Shown: positions 1 to 10,297 of the stretch, one piece after another
Numbering within the stretch: the stretch's first letter is position 1
Layout of the letters: each line of letters starts with the position of its first letter
DNA from: Zobellia barbeyronii
Lineage (GTDB): Bacteria > Bacteroidota > Bacteroidia > Flavobacteriales > Flavobacteriaceae
Reading direction: 5' to 3'
NCBI RefSeq assembly: GCF_018603515.1
Contig: NZ_JACATN010000002.1
Location: 496,001-560,000, forward strand
Length of the DNA stretch: 64,000 bases
The notes under the pieces: model-generated
Seen by the model: the letters and a program-made list of their open reading frames with translations, nothing else
The model's database searches: none
What the model was told of the DNA's origin: nothing
Program-made: the position numbers and the translations under genes

Positions 1-1636
1 TTTTATAGCGTTCAACAGCATTCAACATGCTTAGACCATCACCCGATGCAAACCAAATATTGCCTTTATCATCCTCAAAAATATCTCGTATAATATTACT
101 AGGTAACGCATTGGGCTGTTTAGGATAACTTTTAAAAACTGATTTATTATAACCCTTACCATCTTCATTTTTAATCCACCTGTGAATACCCGAAGTATAC
201 GTACCAATCCACAGGTTTTGCTTGGAATCATTTAGTAGGCTGAACACTCCATTCATCAGGTTTTGAGGAACTATGTCTGACTCTCTTACTTTACTTGGGT
301 TACTAATATCCAAAAGGTATAGACCAGGAGTACTTTCCGCTCCAATAAGTAAAGTCTTCTTATTATCTATCTTGGTTTCAGTTATTGCAAATGTTCTTGA
401 AATTGAGCTAAAGTGCTTAAACTTATTATAATTTCCGTCGTCGTCCGTTTTAAGTAACATGTTGAGACCTCCACCTTCGGTACCTACCCACACCGTTCCA
501 TTACTATCCTCATACATTGCTCTAATCTTGTCATAGCTTAAACTTTGTGGGTCAGGTGTGTTTCTGACATTCAAGAACAACTTTTTACCAGGATCAAAAG
601 TATTAACGCCACCTCCATTGGTACCTACCCAAATGATTCCGGTATTATCTAGGTACAATGATTTTATTATGTTCTTACTAATACTTCCAATATCTCTAGA
701 ATCGTAAGTAAAGCGTTTGACAAACTGAGGGATTTTATCCGGTGAACTATTTTCAAAATAGAACAAGCCTTCATTGGATCCTGCCCATAAACGATTGTTA
801 TTATCCACCAAAACATTGTTGAAATTGGTGTCATCAATCTTCGCAAGTGTTCTTCCTCTACCTTTTATTTGGCAAAAAAGCCCTGCGTTTGTTGCTATAA
901 TTAGTCGTCCTAAATTATCTTCGGTAATACCTTTTACGACGCAGTCTGGAAGCCCTACAGATTTGCTGACATTGCCAAAATAATCTCTACCGTTCGAGTC
1001 CTTTTTCAACTTAAAAAGACCAGCAGCGCCGCCAACTAAAATTTGTCCGTTCTTATCTTCATAAATGGAATAAATAGAGCTACCATCCCAACCTATAATG
1101 AACGGATCTTGCTCTGAATTAAAATGTTGGAATTTGACCTTGTCCGGAGAAAGATTAAGGTCTATCATATCCAAACCATCACGAACACCAATCCATAACC
1201 GGTTTTTACTGTCCTTAAACAAAGTTGTAACATGATTACCTATCAAGCTAGACGGATCATCCTCATCATTGAGGTAAGAAGTAAAATTACCAGTAGCTGC
1301 ATTATAAAAATTAAGTCCACTCCCTGTTGTGCCCACCCAAAGGTTACCTGTTTCATCTCCAGTAATATCAGAAACTAAATTACTACTAATACGATTTGGT
1401 TTATTTGCACTTGGGTTGTATCCCGTGAATTTATAACCATCATACTTATTAAGACCATCATGCGTACCAAACCACATAAAGCCCTGCTTATCTTGATAAA
1501 TGGTATTAATATCACTCTGTGAAAGGCCATCACTGGTTGTAATGTGTTTGAAACTGATGTGGTTTTGGGCACTACCCAGAATGGTATATAAAGTACCAAT
1601 AATTACAAGTGTATAATTAATAAGTTTTCCTTTCAT
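1..1636 (-). CDS. Two-component regulator propeller-domain sensor, partial (3' end outside window)
   Basis: The reading frame runs open from an ATG at 1636 to the window edge, so 545 N-terminal residues are seen and the rest is missing. It starts with a signal peptide (cleavage near GSAQ, residue 24) followed by repeats of the two-component regulator propeller type: units such as IYQDKQGFMWFGTHDGLNKYDG, LWVGTTGSGLNFYN and IWVGTNGGGVNTFD recur about every 45 residues. These propellers form the periplasmic sensor of Bacteroidota hybrid two-component systems (HTCS), which sense glycan fragments and switch on the adjacent SusCD locus. The gene lies 26 bp downstream of the FG-GAP lipoprotein on the same strand, at the distal end of the susCD operon. 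The Y_Y_Y, kinase, receiver and AraC domains expected of a full HTCS cannot be seen here, so a kinase or GGDEF ending stays possible. Confidence 0.85.
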   Translation of the reverse strand, partial: MKGKLINYTLVIIGTLYTILGSAQNHISFKHITTSDGLSQSDINTIYQDKQGFMWFGTHDGLNKYDGYKFTGYNPSANKPNRISSNLVSDITGDETGNLWVGTTGSGLNFYNAATGNFTSYLNDEDDPSSLIGNHVTTLFKDSKNRLWIGVRDGLDMIDLNLSPDKVKFQHFNSEQDPFIIGWDGSSIYSIYEDKNGQILVGGAAGLFKLKKDSNGRDYFGNVSKSVGLPDCVVKGITEDNLGRLIIATNAGLFCQIKGRGRTLAKIDDTNFNNVLVDNNNRLWAGSNEGLFYFENSSPDKIPQFVKRFTYDSRDIGSISKNIIKSLYLDNTGIIWVGTNGGGVNTFDPGKKLFLNVRNTPDPQSLSYDKIRAMYEDSNGTVWVGTEGGGLNMLLKTDDDGNYNKFKHFSSISRTFAITETKIDNKKTLLIGAESTPGLYLLDISNPSKVRESDIVPQNLMNGVFSLLNDSKQNLWIGTYTSGIHRWIKNEDGKGYNKSVFKSYPKQPNALPSNIIRDIFEDDKGNIWFASGDGLSMLNAVERYK

Positions 1637-1662
1637 ATTGGTATTTCTGCGCTTTCGTCTTC

Positions 1663-4600
1663 CTAGTTCATGCTATCTACCACAACTTCTCTACTAATTC
1701 CATCCCTATTATAAATAATTACCTTATCCATAGATTCATGAACCTGAATTATGTTTGATGGTTGAGATAAATAACCAGCTCCAAAATAATACTCCTGTTT
1801 TTCTACATTTCCATTTTTAAAATAGATTTTGGCATTAACTTCTCCCGGCTCCAATTCTATAATTGGAAATTTTATTTTTTGCTTAAAACGTTTTACTTTA
1901 TTGGAATTTACAGACGCAACCCACAACATAGTAGAATCATTTAAGGGCACACTTACCAAAGCCCGAGCATCTTTCTCTACTTTAAAACCAGTTTCTGTAT
2001 GTGGCATTGAATTAAAGTTACCATGATTATCTCCTTTTAAAATTACACCTTTTCCAGCGTCATACCAACCAGAAATCACCTCTGTTGGATAATAGTTACC
2101 CACTCCTATGATGTCATCAAATCCATCATAATCAAAATCTCCAGACCCCAGTCCAAACAAAGGTGAAAACTGAGATTTTTGAGGTAAGGCAGTAACAGTA
2201 AAAGTACCATCACCTAAATTTTCAATATAACTGGAACTAAGGTAGTTTACCTCTAAAATTCGCATTTGAGTTGTGTCCAATGATTTAAGTAAATCACTCA
2301 TTTCAGCTTCGGCATACTGATCGTAACTTGGGAAAATTCTGTTGATAGCCACCAACTGCTTTGCTAATTCTCCTCTAGGGGCCCAAGGCACCTCTTTACC
2401 TTTTAAATATCTAGTTACAATTGGATCTATACTAGAATTCAAGTCAAAGTCCTTTGCGTATACCCGCATAGGCTCTTCTTTACTTACTTTAAAGGCTGTA
2501 TTCTCACCATGATTACCTGCAATATAATCTATATCTCCATCCTGATCAAAATCCTTACCTATTAAACTATTCCAAAACCCACTGAAGTTTTCAAGACCAC
2601 TATTAACCACCTTAGTCAAGTTACCTTTGTTGTTTTGAAATATGGTTATGGGCATCCACTCTCCTGCAACAATTAAATCCAAATCGTCATCATTGTCATA
2701 ATCTGTCCATAGCGCAGAGCTCACCAAACCTATATTTTGTAAGGTTTCTGCCTTACGATTGGTAATGTCAATAAATTTTCCATTTTCGTTTTCTAAAAGA
2801 TAGCTATTAGGAATATTGGGAAAATTACCCGGAACAATCATACCTCCTATAAACAAATCTAGATCTCCATCTGAATCATAATCGGCAGCAACAACACATG
2901 AACCACTGGCCTTTATTTCCGGTAGTGCTTCTGGATTATGTTTAAAAGTACCATTGCCATCATTAAAATAAAGTCGATCTTGATAATTACCTTTTTCAAA
3001 ATATTTAACAGAGCTACCTCCACTAACAACGTAAAGGTCTAAATCATTATCTCCATCAGCATCAAAAAACAGTGAACCCAAGTCTTCATATTTTTCAGAG
3101 TTCTGTAGATTAATAGAATCGAAAGTTCCATTTTTATTTTGAAGGAAAATTTTACCCGTATAATTTCTAGCCCCACCTATATAGACATCCTTTTTGCTAT
3201 CGCCATTTACATCTCCTGTGGCAATTCCCGGCCCATTAAAGTCATTTAAATGCAGTAACAAGGGTTCTCCTCTAAAGTCGCTATTATCATTTTCCTGATG
3301 AGAATAGCCTAACACTTCCTCATCCTGTATCTCCGTAAATAGAGAGTTGTTTGAGACTAAACCGATACTACCTTTTTGTTCTCTTATTTTTGCAGAATTA
3401 TATTGAATAGTATAAAAAGTATCTACCTGGAGATTAGTTAAAATCTGTTGTGCTCCATCTTGCCAATCTACTTTAAGAGAATCTATTATGTCTATTTTAC
3501 CTAAACCAAGATGAATGTTAGAATTAGTTGAAGACATATAACCCTTAACTGGATTATATTCATAATACTGTTTATCCCCAGTAGATAAATATGCCGTAAG
3601 TTTAGTTCCTATGCCATTTAAATTACCTTGAGCTCCCTTTAATTTAATATCTACAAAGTGGTTCTCCTTATTTTTATCTGAGTTGTTTTTGTAAAGAAAA
3701 GCAGGAGCATTTATATTATTAACAACTAAGTCTAAATCGCCATCATTATCAAAATCCGCATAAACTGCTCCGTTAGACAAAGAGGGTTGGTCCATTCCCC
3801 AGGATTTAGTTTCGTCCTTAAATTTTAAGTTTCCGTCGTTGGAAAAAATATAGTTGGGTAGAAAAATACTATCTAAAACTTTTAACCGCGCTACAATTTT
3901 ATTTTCTGATAGCTTACCAGTTCCTTTCTTAAATATGTCTGCTTGATTTGAATACTCGGTAAAATCATGGTTGGTAATATCTCTTCTAAATCCATTGCTG
4001 ATAAATACGTCTTTTTGACCATCATTATCAAAATCTGCTATTAATGGAGACCAGCTCCAATCCGTTTGATATAAACCAGCATATCTGCCAACCTCACTGA
4101 ACACCGGCTTCCCTTTTTCATCTTTACCTCGGTTTAGTTGCAGCGTATTACGTATAAACTGCGGAGAGAACCCCTCTCGTAAAGTTTGTTTAAAATGCTC
4201 ATGGTTCATATTGGCTGTCATGGTTTTTTGCCTCTTATTAATTTCAGGAAGCATATCCATTACCAAAATATCTGGTAAAGCATCATTATTAATATCTGAT
4301 ACATCTACCCCCATTCCATTTCTTGACGTATGCTGAACATATTCCGGCAACCTATTCGTAAACGTTCCATCTTGATTATTCACATAGAGTAAATCATTGG
4401 CCACAAAGTCATTGGCCACGTAAATATCTGGCCAGCCATCTTGATTGATATCCGTTATAGCAAGACCTAGACCATACCCTTCAATTAAAACACCCGCTTT
4501 TTTTGAAACATTTTCAAAAACAGGGTGACCGTTTTTACCATTACCTGTATTCTCATATAATCTATCCGTACTAGGACCTGAACCATCCTTTTTGGTGTAA

Positions 4601-5187
4601 AGTTTCTCAATTTCTTTTGGCCCTTCATTAGCATGTGTCATCACATACAAATCTAAATCTCCATCACGGTCAAAATCAAAAAAAGCCGCTTGTGTAGAAT
4701 GACCCGAATCAGCAACACCATAACTTTCTGCGCTCTCCGTAAATTTGAAATTGCCATTGTTTATGAAAAGTTTATTCTTTCTTTCCTGCTTATTAGCAAA
4801 CCCACCAACTGAAACATAAATATCCATTAAACCGTCTTGGTTAATATCAATAACAGAAACCCCGTTTGCCCAATACTCACCTTCTATACCTGATTCAGGT
4901 GTACTATCTTCAAAAGCAAAATCCCCTTTATTCCTATATAATTTTGAGGAAACCTTATTTCCTGCAAAAAAAACATCGTTTAACCCATCATTATCAAAAT
5001 CACCAACTCCTACCCCTCCTCCAATATAGATATATGGAAAACTGAAATAGTGTAATTCATTTGTTTCATCTATAGTATTGGCAAAATCTATACCTGAATT
5101 ACTAGCGGAAATCAGTTCCATTTTTTTTTCCTGTGTACTACAAGAAGTAAGAAATATAAGGGCTGAGATAAAAAATAATTTTTTCAA
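1663..5187 (-). CDS. FG-GAP/VCBS repeat lipoprotein with ASPIC/UnbV domain (CRTAC1-like)
   Basis: A 1174-residue protein with a lipoprotein signal (LIFLTSC, Cys16). It carries many FG-GAP/VCBS repeats of the form DFDNDGxxD, for example GDFDNDGLNDVFFAG near residue 60, and further clusters near residues 100-480 and 650-960. The Asp/Asn-rich loops probably bind Ca2+ in a beta-propeller. A UnbV/ASPIC domain sits at about residues 508-592 (GIGTKL...LGLGKID...VDWQDG) between the two propeller halves. Such proteins are usually encoded beside SusCD pairs in Flavobacteriia and are thought to be surface glycan- or protein-binding lipoproteins; the exact ligand is unknown. It follows susD on the same strand after an 81-bp gap that contains a hairpin. 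Confidence 0.85.
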   Translation of the reverse strand: MKKLFFISALIFLTSCSTQEKKMELISASNSGIDFANTIDETNELHYFSFPYIYIGGGVGVGDFDNDGLNDVFFAGNKVSSKLYRNKGDFAFEDSTPESGIEGEYWANGVSVIDINQDGLMDIYVSVGGFANKQERKNKLFINNGNFKFTESAESYGVADSGHSTQAAFFDFDRDGDLDLYVMTHANEGPKEIEKLYTKKDGSGPSTDRLYENTGNGKNGHPVFENVSKKAGVLIEGYGLGLAITDINQDGWPDIYVANDFVANDLLYVNNQDGTFTNRLPEYVQHTSRNGMGVDVSDINNDALPDILVMDMLPEINKRQKTMTANMNHEHFKQTLREGFSPQFIRNTLQLNRGKDEKGKPVFSEVGRYAGLYQTDWSWSPLIADFDNDGQKDVFISNGFRRDITNHDFTEYSNQADIFKKGTGKLSENKIVARLKVLDSIFLPNYIFSNDGNLKFKDETKSWGMDQPSLSNGAVYADFDNDGDLDLVVNNINAPAFLYKNNSDKNKENHFVDIKLKGAQGNLNGIGTKLTAYLSTGDKQYYEYNPVKGYMSSTNSNIHLGLGKIDIIDSLKVDWQDGAQQILTNLQVDTFYTIQYNSAKIREQKGSIGLVSNNSLFTEIQDEEVLGYSHQENDNSDFRGEPLLLHLNDFNGPGIATGDVNGDSKKDVYIGGARNYTGKIFLQNKNGTFDSINLQNSEKYEDLGSLFFDADGDNDLDLYVVSGGSSVKYFEKGNYQDRLYFNDGNGTFKHNPEALPEIKASGSCVVAADYDSDGDLDLFIGGMIVPGNFPNIPNSYLLENENGKFIDITNRKAETLQNIGLVSSALWTDYDNDDDLDLIVAGEWMPITIFQNNKGNLTKVVNSGLENFSGFWNSLIGKDFDQDGDIDYIAGNHGENTAFKVSKEEPMRVYAKDFDLNSSIDPIVTRYLKGKEVPWAPRGELAKQLVAINRIFPSYDQYAEAEMSDLLKSLDTTQMRILEVNYLSSSYIENLGDGTFTVTALPQKSQFSPLFGLGSGDFDYDGFDDIIGVGNYYPTEVISGWYDAGKGVILKGDNHGNFNSMPHTETGFKVEKDARALVSVPLNDSTMLWVASVNSNKVKRFKQKIKFPIIELEPGEVNAKIYFKNGNVEKQEYYFGAGYLSQPSNIIQVHESMDKVIIYNRDGISREVVVDSMN

Positions 5188-5220
5188 TCTATTGAGGTTC
5201 TAGAATTCAATTTAAACAAA

Positions 5221-5246
5221 AAGGAACCATCTTACAATGGTTCCTT
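5221..5246 (-). terminator. Hairpin between susD and the FG-GAP gene
   Basis: A perfect 10-bp stem (AAGGAACCAT / ATGGTTCCTT) with a 6-nt loop. On the minus strand it is followed by a T-rich run (TTTTTGTTTAAATT). It lies 22 bp after the susD stop and 33 bp before the next start on the same strand, so it probably works as a partial terminator that lowers expression of the downstream lipoprotein and sensor genes. Confidence 0.65.
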
Positions 5247-5268
5247 TGAAAAAATAAAGTAAGTTACT

Positions 5269-6825
5269 TTAGTACCCTGGGTTTTGTTTGAAAACCGGGT
5301 TAGCATCAATTTCGTTTTGAGGAATTGCAATATACTCCCTACCTGGTCTGTATGAGCTTGTGCCCGCACTCTCTGATTTTAATTCAGGCTTATTTACAAT
5401 GTATTCTTCAACTTTACCCCATCTAAGAATATCAAAATATCTAGTACGTTCCAAAGAAAGTTCTTTAACTCTTTCATCTTCGATATCTTGCATAGTTATA
5501 CTAGTTAAAGCAGGCATATCTACTCTTGCCCTAACTTCGTTTATAGCATCTAGAGCCGTTGCAGTAGAACCATTAAGCATAAATTCTGCTTCTGCAAACA
5601 TCAATAAAACATCTGAATAACGTAGTAATCTTAGATTATTACCAGATTGGTGCCATCCGTTATCTTGCGAGCCGGTTTTATCATCAAAAGTGATATCTAA
5701 CCATTTGTTACCCCATACTAAGTCTGAGCCTTCAAATACATCTTGGTAACTTTTATCACCATATGTTTTAGACGCTAAAGTGTCCCCTTTATAGATTGTG
5801 GTTTCATCTGTGTCAAAAAACAACGTAGTAAATGCTCTCGGGTCAATTTCATCATTAACTGTTTTCTCATCTAAAAATAAATCAAGAACCCAGTTGTTAA
5901 TACGCATCCCGTCTTGGCCTGTAAAACCTCTAGGTGCTATGTCTGGATGAAAAGCAGCTCCTTTTCCTTTTCCTGGATCATCTCCACCCCAACCAGTATT
6001 ACCATCATTAACCAATTGAACCTCAAATAAAGATTCCTTGTTATTTTCTGATGCTTCAGTAAAATTATCTGCATAATTCTCCATAAGCTCATAGCTACCA
6101 TCCATTACTTTGGCAAACTCAGCTTTGGCTTCAGCATATTTCTTTTGATACAAATAAACTTTCCCCAAAACACCAGTAGCTGCTCCAGAAGTAACTCTTC
6201 CTTCCATTGCGGCAGGCCAAGATTCAGGAGCCAATTTCTGTGCTTCAATTAAATCTTTTTCTATTTGAGCCCATACATCAGCAGGATCTGCTTGTGGAAC
6301 TGCCTTAGGATCTTCCAAACTTCCTATTGGATCTGTTATTAGTGGTACATTCAACCATCCATTTACAAGATTGAAATAGTTATATGCACGTATAAAATGA
6401 GCTTCTCCTAAGATATTCTTCTTAGCAGTTTCATCCATTTCTATTTCTGGAACATTTGCTATTACTTCATTTGCCCTGGTAACTCCCTGATACATGGCGC
6501 TCCATACCCAAAAAGCACCATTACTTTGTGGAATTCCATTAAATGAACCAGCCGCTGTACGTTCTGATGTAGCAAAAGCGTTTACTACATCATCTCTATA
6601 ATCCGAAAGGAAAATTTCAAAACGTGTATAGTACCAAATGTGAGTAAACGGACTATATGCTCCTATGATTCCCTTGTTTGCATCCTCCTCTGATTTCCAA
6701 AAAGATTGAGGGGTTACTGCGTTAGGGTTTTCTTGTTCTAGTATGTCTTTTCGACAGCTATATGACGTCACCAGTAGCACTACGAGTGCTGCTAATAGAC
6801 TTTTTGATATAATATTATTTTTCAT
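5269..6825 (-). CDS. SusD/RagB-family nutrient-binding outer membrane lipoprotein
   Basis: A 518-residue lipoprotein. I chose the ATG at 6825 because it is followed directly by a lipoprotein signal ending VTSYSC (Cys24); reading further upstream would run into the susC coding region. The N-terminal SusD-like region (residues 25-200, with NPNAVTPQSFWKSEEDANKG) and the C-terminal RagB/SusD region are both present, including LLRYSDVLLMFAEAEF and the closing YLAIPQNEI-type segment (here EYIAIPQNEIDANP). SusD proteins sit on the cell surface, form a lid over the SusC barrel and capture glycan fragments. The start is only 16 bp after the susC stop, so the two are co-transcribed. The ligand cannot be read from sequence; the adjacent uronate genes suggest a polyuronate. 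Confidence 0.95.
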   Translation of the reverse strand: MKNNIISKSLLAALVVLLVTSYSCRKDILEQENPNAVTPQSFWKSEEDANKGIIGAYSPFTHIWYYTRFEIFLSDYRDDVVNAFATSERTAAGSFNGIPQSNGAFWVWSAMYQGVTRANEVIANVPEIEMDETAKKNILGEAHFIRAYNYFNLVNGWLNVPLITDPIGSLEDPKAVPQADPADVWAQIEKDLIEAQKLAPESWPAAMEGRVTSGAATGVLGKVYLYQKKYAEAKAEFAKVMDGSYELMENYADNFTEASENNKESLFEVQLVNDGNTGWGGDDPGKGKGAAFHPDIAPRGFTGQDGMRINNWVLDLFLDEKTVNDEIDPRAFTTLFFDTDETTIYKGDTLASKTYGDKSYQDVFEGSDLVWGNKWLDITFDDKTGSQDNGWHQSGNNLRLLRYSDVLLMFAEAEFMLNGSTATALDAINEVRARVDMPALTSITMQDIEDERVKELSLERTRYFDILRWGKVEEYIVNKPELKSESAGTSSYRPGREYIAIPQNEIDANPVFKQNPGY

Positions 6826-6841
6826 GTCTTTTTTGTTAGAG

Positions 6842-9800
6842 TTAGAAAGAGATTTGTACACCCAATTGAATAGTTCTAGCTGTTGGGTAAGCACTTTCAT
6901 CTACACCTGAACTAAATATCCTTCTGGAAGACCTTGTATTTCTACCCACTTCAGGATAATAACCTGTGTAATCTGTAAGCGTGAACAAATTAGTTGCCGA
7001 ACCATATATTCTAAGTTTGGTCATCATCATTTTCTCAGATATATCAGATGGAATCGTGTATCCTAATTGCATGTTCTTCAACCTGAAATAAGCTCCATTT
7101 TCCAAATAAAAATCTGATGGCCTTCTATTAAAACCAGGATCTGACTGTGTACTTCTTGGAATATTTGTATTTGTATTTGTTGGAGTCCAAGCTCTTAAAG
7201 CATCAGTAAGATAAGGTCCTTCCGTATCAAAATAACCTCTGTATTTATTTCCGTTCAGTATTTTATTACCGGAAACACCGTTAAAGAAAAGGCTCATATC
7301 AAAATTTTTGTACGATGCAGAAATATTTAAACCATACTCAAAATTAGGTGCTGGATTACCTAAAAATGCTTGGTCATTCTCATCTACAATACCATCAGGG
7401 CCCGAACCATCAGGACCACCTATATCTCTAAACTTTAAATCTCCTGCTTGTGGGTTATTATTGTCATTTGCGGCTAAAGCCTCAGCATCTGTTTGATAAA
7501 TTCCATCAACTATATAACCATAAAACGAAGAAACGGGCTGACCAACATCTGTTTTAGTTCCTCTTAATCCATTGGAAGTAAACTGTCCTTCTATAATAGG
7601 TGTTGCATCTCCTAAAGCAGTAACTTCATTGTTAAGTGTTGTAAAGTTTCCACTAATACTAAAAGAAAAGTCTTCACTTAAACTATCAGAATAATTAGCC
7701 AAAAATTCGAAACCTTCATTTTCTATACTTGCCGTATTAAAAGGTACTCTGTTTCCAAAACCAGTATATAATGGTAGTCCCAATTCAACAAGAACATCTT
7801 CTGATTTCTTTTGAAAATAGTCCATTGTTATGCTCAACTTTTGATTTAGCATTCTAAAGTCCAAACCTATATCAGTTGTTTTACTAGTTTCCCAAGTAAT
7901 CTGATCATTGATACCTTTAGTAATTGAATATCCAGTGGCTCTTTCTTGACTTTCTCCTATTGGATACTCACTATTAAGATTTAATTCCGGACTTAATGAA
8001 TAGATAGGTACGTTATCAGAACCTACTTCTCCATAACTGGCTCTAATTTTAATATCGGTAATAGCAGTTACATTCTCCATGAAACTCTCATTTCCTAAAT
8101 TCCACCCTATTGCAAATGATGGAAAAGTACCCCATCTTAAATCCTCTTTAAATAATGACGACCCATCTCTACGAATTGTAGCTGTAAATAGGTATCTACT
8201 ATCATAAGCATAACTCAATCTACCAAAATAACTTTGAATAGTTTTGGTCAAATCTAGAGATGGAAAATTAACCTTATCCTCTGCAGCAGAAGCTACACGA
8301 ACATCGTTAGAAGGAAATTTTCTAGCCAAAGCTCCAAGAGATCTTGTATTTGACACTTGATCAGTATAACCAGCAACAAAGTTTATATTATGCTTGTTGA
8401 ATTCTTTGCTGTACGTTAAAGTATGTTCAATCAATGTTGAAAGAAAGTTGGTATTGGTTTCTGCTAATTCTGCAAATTGATTGTTACCAAATGTTGCTGT
8501 ATTAAAAACATAGGTTGGAGTAAATCTATAATTATTGGTCGCAGAGTAATCCAATCCTAAATTTAACTTATAAGTAAGACCGTCAATAATTTCAAAAGAC
8601 CCAGCGATATTACCAAGTATGCTATTTTTTGTAACCGTCCTATCTTCAACAGTTGCCAAACCTAGAGAATTCCCTACATTTCCAACACCGTAAAAAGCAC
8701 CTACTGCAACATCTGCAGGTTGATCGGTAGCACTAAAGTTACCTTCGTCATCATAGATTCGAATGGTAGGCACTAAATCTCTCTCTTTATTAAAATACGG
8801 ATTAGGATTATCAATTGAACGTGTTAAACCAACAGTATTCTCAAGTTTAAACCTTCCTTTCGTAAGAGTTGCATTAATTCTAGCCGTTGTTCTCTTATAA
8901 TCTGATTGTTTAACAATACCATCTTGATCATAATGATTTAAAGACAAGCTATACGTGCTATTTTCTGTACCTCCGTAAATTCTAGCATTTGCATTCATTA
9001 CCCCTGCAGTACGAAGTGATTCTTTTTGAATGTCACTATCAATGTTTGGGTTAAACTGACCGTCATTAGCAGGAAACCTTGCATTTCCATCATTATCTCT
9101 AGCCGCATTCACTATAGTAGCATAATCTCTTGCATTTGCCCAGTCAATGTTTTTAACTGAAGATTGAAGACCATAACTATAATCTAAATCTACCTTTATA
9201 CCTCCACGAGTACCTTTTTTAGTAGTTACAATGATTACACCATTTGCAGCTCTTGAACCGTAAATAGCACTAGCTGAAGCATCCTTTAAAACAGAGATAG
9301 TTTCAATATCCCCTGGATTCAAGGTTGTCATATCTCCCGTAAGCATTCCATCAATTACATATAAAGGACCTGCATCAGATAATGTGCTTGAACCACGTAT
9401 AGTCACAAGGGCATTAGCTCCAGGAGAACCTCCATTAGATTCTACTCTAACACCAGCCGTACGACCTTGTATAGCTTGAGCGGCATCATTATAGGTAAAC
9501 TTGTTTATTTCTTCGCTATCTACAGTACTTACAGCTCCAGTCAAATCCGACTTTTTCTGAGAACCATACCCTATAACAACAACTTCCTCTAATTGACTGG
9601 CATCTTCTGCTAAAGTAGCATTAACAACAGATTGTCCATTAACAGCTACTTCTTTTTTAGTAAACCCTATATAACTGAATACCAAAGTGGCACCACCATC
9701 AGCTGAAATAGAGTAGTTACCATCAAAATCTGTTTGAGTACCACTAGTGGTGCCTTTTACAAGTACATTGGCACCTGCCAAAGGTATACCTGAATCATCT

Positions 9801-9922
9801 GAAACCGTACCACTTACGGTTACTTCCTGTGCGTGACCAAAAGCTATTGCTAAAAGCCACAACAATCCCGACAGATATCTGTAGGGTTGCCATTTCTTAA
9901 TTTTAAAGTTAGTTCCTTTCAT
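6842..9922 (-). CDS. SusC/RagA-family TonB-linked outer membrane protein
   Basis: A 1026-residue TonB-dependent transporter. Order: signal peptide (cleavage after AFGHA, near residue 31); carboxypeptidase-regulatory-like domain (TVSGTVSDDSGIPLAGANV, residues 33-115); TonB box region EEVVVIGYG; plug domain with the SusC signature PLYVIDGM and ISVLKDASASAIYGSRAANG at about residues 185-230; then a 22-stranded barrel ending in an aromatic Phe (GVQISF), the usual outer-membrane assembly signal. It imports oligosaccharides together with the SusD lipoprotein encoded immediately downstream. It heads the operon, transcribed away from the uronate genes. I see no N-terminal anti-sigma-interacting (FecR-type) extension, which fits control by the downstream propeller sensor. 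Confidence 0.96.
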   Translation of the reverse strand: MKGTNFKIKKWQPYRYLSGLLWLLAIAFGHAQEVTVSGTVSDDSGIPLAGANVLVKGTTSGTQTDFDGNYSISADGGATLVFSYIGFTKKEVAVNGQSVVNATLAEDASQLEEVVVIGYGSQKKSDLTGAVSTVDSEEINKFTYNDAAQAIQGRTAGVRVESNGGSPGANALVTIRGSSTLSDAGPLYVIDGMLTGDMTTLNPGDIETISVLKDASASAIYGSRAANGVIIVTTKKGTRGGIKVDLDYSYGLQSSVKNIDWANARDYATIVNAARDNDGNARFPANDGQFNPNIDSDIQKESLRTAGVMNANARIYGGTENSTYSLSLNHYDQDGIVKQSDYKRTTARINATLTKGRFKLENTVGLTRSIDNPNPYFNKERDLVPTIRIYDDEGNFSATDQPADVAVGAFYGVGNVGNSLGLATVEDRTVTKNSILGNIAGSFEIIDGLTYKLNLGLDYSATNNYRFTPTYVFNTATFGNNQFAELAETNTNFLSTLIEHTLTYSKEFNKHNINFVAGYTDQVSNTRSLGALARKFPSNDVRVASAAEDKVNFPSLDLTKTIQSYFGRLSYAYDSRYLFTATIRRDGSSLFKEDLRWGTFPSFAIGWNLGNESFMENVTAITDIKIRASYGEVGSDNVPIYSLSPELNLNSEYPIGESQERATGYSITKGINDQITWETSKTTDIGLDFRMLNQKLSITMDYFQKKSEDVLVELGLPLYTGFGNRVPFNTASIENEGFEFLANYSDSLSEDFSFSISGNFTTLNNEVTALGDATPIIEGQFTSNGLRGTKTDVGQPVSSFYGYIVDGIYQTDAEALAANDNNNPQAGDLKFRDIGGPDGSGPDGIVDENDQAFLGNPAPNFEYGLNISASYKNFDMSLFFNGVSGNKILNGNKYRGYFDTEGPYLTDALRAWTPTNTNTNIPRSTQSDPGFNRRPSDFYLENGAYFRLKNMQLGYTIPSDISEKMMMTKLRIYGSATNLFTLTDYTGYYPEVGRNTRSSRRIFSSGVDESAYPTARTIQLGVQISF

Positions 9923-10297
9923 AAGATCTCTAGTTTAATTGAGTAGTTAACATTTGTTTAAGTTTTTCAAAAGTGATGTTTATTTAACCATTCTTTAACA
10001 ACATATGATCAGATGAGTGCAACAAATGGTTCTGTAGCGATAAACAAGTGTATTTACTACACAAAAAGAAGCTTAACACCAGCAATATCAGCTAATATGG
10101 AAACAACTACTGTGTTCCAAAAAGTAGATTTTGGACATATATATTCCACAAAAAAGGTAAAATCACTATAATTAAGCTTCTAAAAGTTTTATTTATATTA
10201 ACTAAAACAACTAGATGCTTAATTCGTATTTCATGTGATTCTTGCCTCTCTTTTAGAGTAGATTGTTTTATCTTGGGCTTTATTAAAAAAAGAAAGA
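9923..10297. promoter_or_regulatory. Divergent control region, susC operon versus uronate genes
   Basis: 375 bp with no credible gene. It must hold the promoters of the leftward susC operon and the rightward SDR-uxuA pair. On the plus strand TATCTTGG at 10269-10276 is a possible -7 element (consensus TAnnTTTG), 21 bp before the start codon at 10298, with a TTG 24 bp upstream of it. I could not find a convincing -7 box for susC, which would fit activator-dependent transcription by the sensor encoded at the end of the operon. Confidence 0.4.
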
